Part shown: one piece after another, positions 1-5,556 of the stretch
How positions within the stretch are numbered: the stretch's first letter is position 1
How the letters are laid out: every line of letters begins with the position of its first letter
Assembly: GCA_905479905.1 (NCBI GenBank)
Contig: CAJQOK010000313.1
Coordinates: 1 to 5,556 of the forward strand
From: an uncultured Aliterella sp.
GTDB taxonomy: Bacteria; Cyanobacteriota; Cyanobacteriia; Cyanobacteriales; Chroococcidiopsidaceae
Length of the DNA stretch: 5,556 nt
Reading direction: 5' to 3'
Translations under genes and position numbers: made by a program
The notes under the pieces: generated by a model
Seen by the model: only the letters and a program-made list of their open reading frames with translations
Databases searched by the model: none
Told to the model about the DNA's origin: nothing

Positions 1-574
1 GATCGCCATCCTCATCCTTTATAGCCTTACGGCGCTCCTCGTCGGAATTACGAGATGAAACCTCCTGTGTAACCGCATCTCTGCCAAATTCAAAAGCAAC
101 TTCGATGGATACTTCCGCACCCAACGCCTCGTAAAAAGCCTTAGAGAAAGCGATCGCTGCATCATCATGAACTGGCTGATTCATGCCGATCGTTTAATTA
201 ATATGCTTGACAATTTCATTGGCTAGGGTTTCCGAGTCGCAGGCATTGAGGAATACACACTCTATGCGATCCTTGAATTTTTTCAACAGACCTGCCAAAA
301 CTTCATTGCTAACTAGCTCTGCCGTTCCGTTTTCATCATGCAGCATTAGTCCTTCGTTAGTACCATGTCCACAAAAATGAATAATCTGTGGCTTGAGGTC
401 TAAAATGTACCCTTGCAGATCGCTAAAGCGCACCGCCGTCTCCAATTCAACAGAAAAACGCTCCCGATACTGCGATCGCTGTATAGTTCGCGCCAAATTC
501 CTACTTTCCTCCAGAACCCCTACAACCTCAGTGTTTTTTGGATTGCATATCAGAACCAGGATTATCTTTTTCAT
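1..574 (-). pseudogene. CHAT-domain (caspase-like) protein gene with an in-frame stop, running off the left edge
   Basis: CHAT domains are clan-CD cysteine peptidases related to caspases and separase. From the ATG at 572-574 the protein begins MKKIILVLICNPKN, the usual CHAT-family N-terminus. The His motif HFCGHG (His70) and the Cys motif LNACDS (Cys112) are both present. A TAA at 194-196 then falls where the family has the Tyr of a HINYVIGM-like strand. Without any frame change the sequence goes on TIGMNQPVHDDAAIAF, continuing the same domain, and stays open to base 2. The truncated 126-aa product would lack the C-terminal part of the fold, so I call a nonsense-disrupted gene. A TTG at 587-589 would add five residues, but the ATG better matches family starts; a GGGGA lies about 12 bases upstream of it. 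A TATACT at 602-607 could be a -10 box, but no good -35 is visible. Readthrough or a sequencing error is possible. What lies beyond the left edge is unknown. Confidence 0.75.
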
Positions 575-609
575 TAAAGGAGTCCCCAAGGATGTTAATT
601 AAGTATATG

Positions 610-685
610 TTTACAGCTTATATCTCAGAGGACATTTGAAAAGCTGGTTAGTGAGTAAAAAAGCTCTAAAGGCGTAAGCTGTAAA
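610..685. repeat. 11-bp perfect inverted repeat with 54-bp spacer
   Basis: TTTACAGCTTA at 610-620 is the exact reverse complement of TAAGCTGTAAA at 675-685. The pair sits between the CHAT gene start and the transposase scrap. It could be part of the leader or end region of the insertion sequence, or a small decayed element. The arms are short and AT-rich, so chance is not excluded, and no matching copy was found at another element end in this window. Confidence 0.35.
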
Positions 686-712
686 TACGTAGATACAGCA
701 CCGTTGAGAGCC

Positions 713-844
713 ATGAGTAAAGCATACTCCAGTAACCTCACCCAAGCGCAATGGCAACTACTGGAACCATTGATTCTACCAGCAAAACCCGGTAGTCGTC
801 CTCGCCAAGTCAATGTTTATCATGGCTCGATTCATACCAACTGA
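713..844 (+). mobile_element. 5' remnant of an IS5-type transposase gene
   Basis: The ATG at 713-715 opens a 43-codon frame starting MSKAYSSNLTQAQWQLLEPL, followed by an ILPAKPGSRPRQVN-like stretch. This is the characteristic N-terminus (DUF4096-like) of cyanobacterial IS5-family transposases, normally followed by a VLNAIFYLL-like helix and a DDE catalytic domain. Here similarity stops after about codon 35 (near base 820) and the frame ends at TGA 842-844 inside CHAT-derived DNA, so all catalytic residues are missing. A GAGAG lies just upstream of the ATG as a possible ribosome-binding site. It is the only feature read on the plus strand. It sits between two CHAT-derived segments, which suggests an insertion followed by a deletion that removed most of the element. 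I could not identify terminal inverted repeats or a target-site duplication. The family call rests on recognition of the N-terminus alone. Confidence 0.75.
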
Positions 845-1028
845 TGTGTTGGGCGATCGCCTGTGCTTGGACTTTTGAATAACATGAATTAATGACGACA
901 CATTCAACAGAATTTGCAAAGAACCCAAATAAATCTAATAAAGCTTCCGTGCTAACTAATTGAGGATTGCCATTATCATCTTCTAAACACAATTCTAAAT
1001 TGCCTTCTCTATGACCACAAAAGAGATT
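810..1028 (-). pseudogene. CHAT-domain remnant (catalytic core fragment)
   Basis: Reading the minus strand from about 1025, the frame gives LFCGHREGNLELCLEDDNG, then QLVSTEALLDLF, VECVVINSCYS and QAIAQHI. These are the CHAT His block, the linker helix, the Cys block (Cys at 882-884) and the helix after it. The family's H-F-x-G-H-G has become L-F-C-G-H-R. The catalytic-type His (1011-1013) is kept, but the glycine after it is Arg and the first His is Leu. The N-terminal third is absent. Family similarity ends at HI (843-845); the remaining SWYESSHDKH runs into the transposase junction and stops at TGA 810-812. It is clearly paralogous to the CHAT gene at 574-1 (compare VSTEALLDLF with VSNEVLAGLL) but too different to be a recent duplicate. 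It has no credible start codon of its own and is in frame with the caspase fragment upstream. A non-functional relic is the best reading. Confidence 0.75.
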
Positions 1029-1190
1029 AATATTCTCTTTTTTAAAATTTCCTCCGTTTTATAAATACAGTAATTGGTAAAGTTTTTCTGCATCACGATG
1101 AACATAATTTAAATTCCAAGGTTGATATTTATACTGAGAAATACCAACTATTACTGCCCAGCGATCGCAATTTTGATATTTTGAGTAATT
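1029..1190 (-). pseudogene. N-terminal remnant of a second caspase-like (peptidase C14) gene
   Basis: From about 1166 downwards the minus strand encodes DRWAVIVGISQYKYQPWNLN, then YVHRDAEKLYQLL. This is the first strand and helix of a cyanobacterial caspase-like domain. A TAA follows at 1059-1061, and the same frame resumes NGGNFKKENI, matching the GGGFKKENI-type segment expected next in the family. The stop is therefore a point lesion within the domain and not its natural end. At about 1028 the similarity switches to a CHAT domain; the caspase His and Cys blocks are missing. Upstream (1170-1325) the frame is open, with an ATG at 1323-1325, but that part overlaps the 3' end of the intact caspase gene and does not look like a caspase N-terminus, so I do not treat it as the start. 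It may once have followed the intact caspase in the same transcription unit. Confidence 0.7.
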
Positions 1191-1285
1191 TTTTTTATTC
1201 CTTCTATGTATTCTAATGTCCTTTGATTTGACTCCTTCATCTTTCGACACAGCTAAGAAAAGAACTAAGACAAACAATTGGCTTG

Positions 1286-3376
1286 CTATTGTGTAATGGT
1301 AATTCGTATCTCCTGAGTCGCCCATTCTGCATTAGGATCTGGATCGGGAACCGCCTTACGAGTCTGTTTAGGGTGATTATCTAAATCACTACCAAAAGCG
1401 GATAGCAGATTATTGAGAGGATTAATATGTTGATTGAATCCTCGTGTTTTCAGTTCTTGATCGGGATAATTTTCTCTTATCGGAAGTTGTTCGTCAAGAG
1501 AAGGCAATATTAAGCATTGGAAATTAGCTAATCCTTCAATAGCAAATATTTTAAAGGTTTCCTTGGCTTGCTGATAATTTTCTGGTAGTCCTAACCTTTG
1601 CCTTGCTGTATATACTTGTTTACCTGATTCTAAAGGAAAGAAAGAAGAAGTATCCCCTTGAATAGAAATTTGCGAAATTTCCCAAGTAGGTTCTATGTCT
1701 AGCACTGTTACATTGAGTGTTGTAGAGTAATTATTTGTAATTTTGATATAAAATCTTTCTCCAGGCTTTAAAGATACATTTTGCTGATCTGGGAAAGGTT
1801 GTCTATTTTTATCACAGAGTTCAACTACTAGATACTCAGTTAGTTCAGAAGCTGGATTATCTATTTTTTGTACTGCTTGATATTTAGTCAAATGAACCAA
1901 GCGATCTACTACTTTTTGAGGTGCTTGAGGATCTTCTATACTTAATGCTGGACGTAAGTTTTTAATTGGCATCCCAATACAAATTTCATACGCTCCATCT
2001 CTACCAACAGCAACCTGATAATGTCCTTCTTCACCATCTTTTACTTCTACTACCTGACCATTGCCAGTTAAAGCTTGGCGTACTTTCTCCAAAGCTGTTG
2101 TTTGTTTATTAACTAAATCTGCTGGTAAATCCTGTTCTCGCTCACCTACTTCTTTGCAATCGAACAAGCGTACTTTCCGAAGTAAATTTATAGGTAAAGT
2201 TACCATCACCGCTGAAGCACCAGGTTCGATTGTGCCTTTAACTTCAATACCTCCTGCTGCTGCATCTAAAATTTTGGCGATTGACTTATCGGCTTTAATA
2301 TCATCGGTGAGTTCGACAATTGCTATTTGTTGGGTTTTATCCTTTAAATCATCAACATTGAATGGATAAATTGCAAAGCGAGTACCAGTTCTTAAACCCT
2401 GTGCTAAACCTGCATCTAGGGTAATTTCTTGTTTGTCTAGATCTATCCATTCAACTGCCACTGTGTAAGGTTTAGGCTTGCGTTTGTCGCCAAATACTAG
2501 GCGATCGCCATCTCCACTTAACATTGGTGATTGGGAAAATTTACTTTGAACCATTCCCCTAACGCGATTGTAGAGAGACTTATAAGTCAAGACAGAATTA
2601 CTGCTAGTCAGAGTGTCCATCATCCAGTAGGTTAATGCACCGTTTCGTCCTCCATTCTCTGTACATTCAATAGCAACTTCTGAAGGACGACAGGCTGCCA
2701 GGAATACATAATCTTTATTAGGTAGCCAGCCACCAGAAAGATCGGGATCGGCTTGAGTTAAGATTCGCCAGTTATTCAGTAACTCCTCACGGGATGCTAC
2801 TAAACTATTTTTGTTTTTAGCAGTGGTATCGATTAAATTACTTTCGCTCCCCCGAATCGCACAATCTCCTCTAGTTGCGCCTCCCGAATGGCAACTATCA
2901 AAAATTACTGTTACGATACAGCCTTTATCAGTTAGACGTTTGAGTAAGGTAGCAATTTCTACATCCCTCAGATAGTTACCATCTAAACTACCAATATCCA
3001 TTGGCACAATTCCTTCATCCTGACGGTGATCGCCTTCTAGTTCGGGATAAATAGTAACGGCACGTCCTCCATGTCCCGAGTAATGGATATATACTTGATC
3101 TCCCGATTGGGCGGTTTCGGTGACACTATTAAAAGCATTAACAATGTTTTGATAAGTCGGGGGCATTTCCTGACGTGCTGCCCTGACATCTGCAAAAGAA
3201 TTGGTATCTGGTAAAGGAGCAGTCAGCTTGTTGATTCGTTCTGAAGGAATGTGCAGCGATTTGTTTAAATAATCAGCTACCATATCGATGTCTCGGACGG
3301 CCCCGCCTAGGTTTCTATAATAAGGATTGGTTGGGTAATAATCGATGCCGATTAGTAAAGCATAAAAGTCAGACAT
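1286..3376 (-). CDS. Caspase-like cysteine peptidase (peptidase C14 / metacaspase type) with long C-terminal region
   Basis: A 696-aa cytosolic-looking protein with no signal peptide or membrane segment. Residues 1-295 form a caspase p20-type domain. It starts FYALLIGIDYY, has the His block VYIHYSGHGG (His102), an acidic DEGIVPMD loop at 120-127 and the Cys block VIFDSCHSGG (Cys162). YVFLAACRPSEVA (223-235) and GALTYWMMDTL (246-256) follow, as usual in this family. Both dyad residues are present, so it should be catalytically competent. Metacaspase relatives cut after Arg or Lys, and the acidic loop would suit a basic P1 residue, but specificity is inferred. Residues 300-480 are family-specific beta-rich segments. 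Residues 510-625 resemble the DUF4384-like tail of cyanobacterial caspases (SLKPGERFYIKITNN, VTVLDIEPTWEISQI, then FKIFAIEGLANFQCLILPSL). The last 60 residues are polar and probably disordered. It begins 6 bases after the lipase stop, with AGGAG at 3388-3392, so the two genes form one unit. The substrate is unknown; the lipase next door is an obvious candidate. Confidence 0.93.
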   Translation of the reverse strand: MSDFYALLIGIDYYPTNPYYRNLGGAVRDIDMVADYLNKSLHIPSERINKLTAPLPDTNSFADVRAARQEMPPTYQNIVNAFNSVTETAQSGDQVYIHYSGHGGRAVTIYPELEGDHRQDEGIVPMDIGSLDGNYLRDVEIATLLKRLTDKGCIVTVIFDSCHSGGATRGDCAIRGSESNLIDTTAKNKNSLVASREELLNNWRILTQADPDLSGGWLPNKDYVFLAACRPSEVAIECTENGGRNGALTYWMMDTLTSSNSVLTYKSLYNRVRGMVQSKFSQSPMLSGDGDRLVFGDKRKPKPYTVAVEWIDLDKQEITLDAGLAQGLRTGTRFAIYPFNVDDLKDKTQQIAIVELTDDIKADKSIAKILDAAAGGIEVKGTIEPGASAVMVTLPINLLRKVRLFDCKEVGEREQDLPADLVNKQTTALEKVRQALTGNGQVVEVKDGEEGHYQVAVGRDGAYEICIGMPIKNLRPALSIEDPQAPQKVVDRLVHLTKYQAVQKIDNPASELTEYLVVELCDKNRQPFPDQQNVSLKPGERFYIKITNNYSTTLNVTVLDIEPTWEISQISIQGDTSSFFPLESGKQVYTARQRLGLPENYQQAKETFKIFAIEGLANFQCLILPSLDEQLPIRENYPDQELKTRGFNQHINPLNNLLSAFGSDLDNHPKQTRKAVPDPDPNAEWATQEIRITITQ

Positions 3377-3382
3377 AATTGT

Positions 3383-4879
3383 TTACTCTCCTAAATTTGC
3401 AACTTCAAATAAATTATGGACGGGGTTAGGTGCATCTTCGCTGGTATTATCGGTTTGCACTTTGATTCGATATAATCCTGTTTTTAAGGCATCGGTAGTC
3501 ATGACCCAAGTACCATGTTCTGCTGTAAAACTTGCAGTAATTACGGGACGTTCATGGGAAAGACAGGTAATTTCAGCCAGCAGCGAATTAGAAGAAGCAT
3601 CTCCTGTAACTTTTGCCTGCATTGAGATAGGTTCATTAATCAGATATAAATCGTCAATCGATAAACTAATACCTATTAGTCCGCTTCTTTTTCCTAGCGA
3701 GCCTCGAATATCCTGTAGAGAGGCAGATTGAGCCGATTGAATCCTTTTGAGCAAATTTAGCAAAATATCTGGCTGATTTTGTAATGCTCCGTGACTCTCA
3801 GCAATATAATCTACATTCGAGAGAGCTTTTCTATCGTCCATTTGTACGGGAGTGGCCGAAACTCGGGGAACAGTACCATCGCCATCACCGAGATAAGAGC
3901 GATCGCTTAACCAAGTGGGTAAAGCTTCACTAATAGTAATTACTCCATCCACCAGTTCAGCCGATTGCATTGTCGGTTGCATTACCCCAACAATGGGATA
4001 GGTAGCAAAAGCATCTTGATAAGTTTGGTCTTGTATGTTAGCGTCGGCGGCATTGTCAATTTCATCGTGAAACTTTAAAGCATTCGTTGCTTTAGCGCGG
4101 TCAATATTAGAAAGTTCAGTAGGAGATTCAGCAATGCGATAAAAATCATTATCAATTTTTAGAGCTTTATATCTAGGCATCAATTGATAAACAGAGTTCA
4201 TCGAGCGCATAACTTCTGTTAAGTCGATAAAAGCTTTTTTATACCCATTTGCTACAAAATTCACGGCATTGAGCGAACCACGATAAGGAGTCCCAAAGGT
4301 AAACAGTGCCTTACAATCTTTCCAACCCTCTAAAACTTCTATATAGTAACGAGATACTAGCCCACCCATACTATGAGCTAATAAAATTACTTTAGCGTTT
4401 TGATTGCCACTATATTCCCGCCAGCGTTTTAGACGTTTATCTAGAAGCTTTTTCAAAATCTTAGCAGAGGCTCTATTATCCCGTCGCCAGTCATAGGGAA
4501 AGTGATAAAAGTTAGCTGCTTTATCGTCTGGATCGTCGTAGATGTTTCCTCGAATAACATTAGAGAAATTATCAGTAATCATCCGAGTAGTTTTAGTGTA
4601 ACCATCAACCTTGAACAACCCTGGAATTACTTGAGCATCCTCTACTAATCGAACAGCTTTTATGCCATCACCTAAGTCTTCAGCTTCTGGGTCGTCCTGC
4701 TTGACTTTCAAAGCATCTAACGCCTTTCCTTTACTTTTAACAATATCCCAAATTGATCTTCCTGAAACTGCCCAAAGATCCTCGCCATCTTTTTGTAAAA
4801 CGCTACCTGTGATTCCTGGCAGAATTACTACCATATCTTTCATTGCTGTTCTATTAGTAATTAGGGTTTTGTTAGTCAT
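3383..4879 (-). CDS. LCAT-family alpha/beta-hydrolase (lipase / phospholipase or acyltransferase-like) with C-terminal beta-domain
   Basis: A 498-aa protein of the lecithin:cholesterol acyltransferase-like hydrolase superfamily, predicted to hydrolyse or transfer acyl groups of lipids. Visible hallmarks: VVILPGITGSVL (17-28) as the first strand and oxyanion-type loop; FYHFPYDWRRD (124-134), the FPYDWR motif of LCAT-like enzymes; the nucleophile elbow LLAHSMGGLVSRYYIE with Ser170; FGTPYRGS (195-202); LGDGDGTVPRVSA with the probable catalytic Asp334; and ESHGAL with His363. The triad is complete. The hydrolase fold ends near residue 380. A short basic, Ser/Gly-rich linker (381-400) leads to about 95 residues (401-495) that look like a small Ig-like beta-sandwich, possibly for substrate or membrane binding. 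There is no signal peptide or membrane helix, so it is made in the cytosol. The ATG at 4877-4879 has GGAAG 6 bases upstream; Met13, just before the first strand, is a possible alternative start. The exact lipid substrate cannot be read from the sequence. Confidence 0.9.
   Translation of the reverse strand: MTNKTLITNRTAMKDMVVILPGITGSVLQKDGEDLWAVSGRSIWDIVKSKGKALDALKVKQDDPEAEDLGDGIKAVRLVEDAQVIPGLFKVDGYTKTTRMITDNFSNVIRGNIYDDPDDKAANFYHFPYDWRRDNRASAKILKKLLDKRLKRWREYSGNQNAKVILLAHSMGGLVSRYYIEVLEGWKDCKALFTFGTPYRGSLNAVNFVANGYKKAFIDLTEVMRSMNSVYQLMPRYKALKIDNDFYRIAESPTELSNIDRAKATNALKFHDEIDNAADANIQDQTYQDAFATYPIVGVMQPTMQSAELVDGVITISEALPTWLSDRSYLGDGDGTVPRVSATPVQMDDRKALSNVDYIAESHGALQNQPDILLNLLKRIQSAQSASLQDIRGSLGKRSGLIGISLSIDDLYLINEPISMQAKVTGDASSNSLLAEITCLSHERPVITASFTAEHGTWVMTTDALKTGLYRIKVQTDNTSEDAPNPVHNLFEVANLGE
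3388..3392 (-). promoter_or_regulatory. Ribosome-binding site of the caspase gene, inside the lipase 3' end
   Basis: AGGAG on the minus strand, within the last three sense codons of the lipase (TTA GGA GAG TAA), 11 bases before the caspase ATG at 3374-3376. A good Shine-Dalgarno sequence here fixes the start and points to translational coupling of the two proteins. Confidence 0.65.
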
Positions 4880-4881
4880 TT

Positions 4882-5331
4882 TTAGCTTCCGATCAACCTA
4901 TGTTGTTTTGTATTGACTTGAGGATAAATGGGATCTCTTTGCTGCCAATCTCTGTGTGTAGGATTTGTAGTACAAAGACTGTTAAGAAACTTTTCAAACT
5001 TCTGGAGTTCGGTGGCAAACAGTGCGGCAGAGATGATGACGAGTTGCTTGTTCATTGGTGAGAATCCACGAAACATTTGTAGATTCAACGAGTGTCCATT
5101 CACTTTCAAAGACCTCATTAAGGTTTTGCTAAAATCGCGGTTGTGTTGCCTATGTCCATCGAGAATTAGTTGAATGAGGCGATCGCCTATCTTGTAGTGC
5201 GATCGCGCTAAACATATTTTCCTCAAACTCATCATTAATTTCTTGCTTACAGTTGAGAAGTATTTCGGTGCGATCGCCCTCAAAAATCTACTTATAAACA
5301 ATCCGGTGATTAACGATGAACGGGGCATCAA
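4882..5331 (-). CDS. Doubtful hypothetical protein, 149 codons, upstream of the lipase
   Basis: I do not recognise this frame. It opens with TTG (5329-5331) followed at once by ATG (5326-5328), and ends 2 bases before the lipase ATG, which would suit an operon. Against it: the first 95 residues are strongly basic with only about three acidic residues, no ribosome-binding site is evident, and the C-terminal third uses many C- or G-ending codons unlike its AT-rich neighbours. Another minus-strand frame over 5385-4997 reads more like a normal protein (for example GDRTEILLNCKQEINDEF and NEVFESEWTLVEST) but is broken by TAG at 5288-5290, 5150-5152 and 5129-5131. The region may therefore be a decayed gene, or a leader with a chance open frame. 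The later part (KQLVIISAALFATELQKFEKF, split here as KQLVIISAAL and FATELQKFEKF) is the most protein-like piece of the annotated frame. No domain, signal peptide or clear membrane segment is seen. Confidence 0.3.
   Translation of the reverse strand: MMPRSSLITGLFISRFLRAIAPKYFSTVSKKLMMSLRKICLARSHYKIGDRLIQLILDGHRQHNRDFSKTLMRSLKVNGHSLNLQMFRGFSPMNKQLVIISAALFATELQKFEKFLNSLCTTNPTHRDWQQRDPIYPQVNTKQHRLIGS
4886..4890 (-). promoter_or_regulatory. Ribosome-binding site of the lipase gene
   Basis: GGAAG on the minus strand, 6 bases before the ATG at 4877-4879. It supports the upstream ATG over the internal Met13. It overlaps the end of the doubtful open frame upstream, whose TAA is at 4882-4884. Confidence 0.5.
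5179..5277. repeat. Cluster of three HIP1 octamers
   Basis: GCGATCGC occurs at 5179-5186, 5199-5206 and 5270-5277, three of the nine perfect copies in the window within 99 bases. HIP1 is an abundant palindrome in cyanobacterial genomes and a context for DNA methylation. The others start at 150, 472, 853, 1161, 2501 and 3899. Confidence 0.85.
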
Positions 5332-5366
5332 AGGCTCTTCGTCTTGTCAAAAAATATGACTCATCA

Positions 5367-5380
5367 CTGTAAATTTACAG
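5367..5380. promoter_or_regulatory. 14-bp perfect palindrome, possible operator
   Basis: CTGTAAATTTACAG is a perfect, gapless dyad lying about 40 bases upstream of the first open frame of the minus-strand unit. Such a symmetric AT-centred site is typical of a dimeric repressor operator, but no regulator gene is visible and a second copy was not found. The function is inferred from symmetry and position only. Confidence 0.35.
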
Positions 5381-5472
5381 GTGGGAATTTTGTGGAGTGG
5401 GTTAGCGTTAGGGTAAGCCACTATTGAGTTACAATTTGATTTTTCTGCAATCTTCCGCCAAGATGATGGTTT

Positions 5473-5497
5473 GTTAGGTTTCGTGCTTCAATCCAAC
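5473..5497. repeat. Degenerate copy of a cyanobacterial intergenic hairpin repeat
   Basis: The segment reads GTTAGGTT, then TCGTGCTTC, then AATCCAAC, followed by TTACAAGATC. It resembles the common cyanobacterial intergenic element of the form GTTGGGTTTCGTTCCTC with AACCCAACCTAC, recalled from general knowledge of these genomes. The arms pair with one mismatch and one G-U wobble, so this is a decayed copy able to form only a weak stem-loop. Confidence 0.5.
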
Positions 5498-5556
5498 TTA
5501 CAAGATCGGGCGAGCGTTATCAATCACCTCTCGATCTAAGTTTATATTTTTCATGA

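Larger units (their letters stand above)
5332..5556. other. Non-coding stretch upstream of the lipase-caspase unit
   Basis: No convincing gene is seen on either strand. The stretch carries the 14-bp palindrome and the degenerate hairpin repeat listed separately. Because all intact genes lie downstream on the minus strand, their promoter may be here or within 4885-5331. I could not find a -35/-10 pair with good spacing: a TTGACA on the minus strand at 5345-5350 has no -10 partner 16-18 bases away. Confidence 0.5.

Noticed and set aside
393..602. Plus-strand open frame opposite the CHAT gene
   Set aside because: It is the antisense shadow of a clear CHAT His/Cys coding frame.
625..813. 62-codon minus-strand open frame
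   Set aside because: It is antisense to the recognisable transposase N-terminus at 713-844 and has no protein-like motif of its own.
1170..1325. ATG at 1323-1325 as the start of the second caspase
   Set aside because: The first part overlaps the 3' end of the intact caspase in another frame and does not resemble a caspase N-terminus; family similarity begins only near 1166.
2061..2369. Plus-strand open frame opposite the caspase gene
   Set aside because: It lies wholly inside a well-supported caspase gene on the other strand and shows no motifs.
3462..3731. Plus-strand open frame opposite the lipase C-terminal domain
   Set aside because: Antisense to a convincing coding frame, with no recognisable domain or ribosome-binding site.
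4662..5173. Two plus-strand open frames (4662-4916 and 4928-5173)
   Set aside because: The first is antisense to the lipase N-terminus. The second is cysteine-rich and motif-free, with no plausible start signal.
5345..5350. TTGACA on the minus strand as a -35 box
   Set aside because: No -10-like hexamer lies 16-18 bases downstream, so a promoter cannot be supported here.
5498..5554. 18-codon minus-strand frame starting MKNINLDREV
   Set aside because: Very short, at the window edge and running into the hairpin repeat; it may be the tail of a gene outside the window, but nothing supports it as a gene by itself.
1..5556. CRISPR array, tRNA or rRNA genes
   Set aside because: No regularly spaced direct repeats and no cloverleaf-like or rRNA-like segments were seen on reading the window.

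Overview
The window comes from a cyanobacterium. It holds nine perfect copies of the HIP1 octamer GCGATCGC (starts at 150, 472, 853, 1161, 2501, 3899, 5179, 5199 and 5270), roughly one per 600 bases, which is a hallmark of many cyanobacterial genomes. The base composition is AT-rich, and the proteins (a caspase-like peptidase with a long cyanobacterial C-terminal tail, and CHAT domains) fit a filamentous or colonial species. The genus cannot be fixed from the sequence.

Layout. Every recognisable gene except one transposase scrap lies on the minus strand, so transcription runs from high to low coordinates. From 5556 to 5332 is non-coding sequence with a 14-bp perfect palindrome and a degenerate hairpin repeat. 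From 5331 to 4882 is a doubtful 149-codon open frame. From 4879 to 3383 is an intact LCAT-type alpha/beta-hydrolase (lipase or phospholipase-like) with a full Ser-Asp-His triad and an extra C-terminal beta-rich domain. Six bases later, from 3376 to 1286, is an intact 696-aa caspase-like (peptidase C14) protein with a His/Cys dyad. From about 1190 to 590 the DNA is a graveyard: the N-terminal piece of a second caspase, joined in frame to the middle of a CHAT domain, abutting the 5' scrap of an IS5-type transposase on the plus strand. From 574 to the left edge is a second CHAT-domain gene. It has one in-frame TAA after the catalytic cysteine, and its reading frame stays open beyond that to the window edge.

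How the genes may work together. The lipase and caspase genes are tightly packed. The caspase ribosome-binding site lies inside the last lipase codons, so the two are very probably co-transcribed and translationally coupled. A clan-CD protease next to a lipid hydrolase suggests a protease-triggered membrane-damaging pair, analogous in logic to bacterial gasdermins with their dedicated caspase-like proteases. This is inference from gene order and domain content. The decayed caspase and CHAT copies next to it show that the locus has been collecting and losing clan-CD proteases, which is typical of conflict or programmed-death regions.
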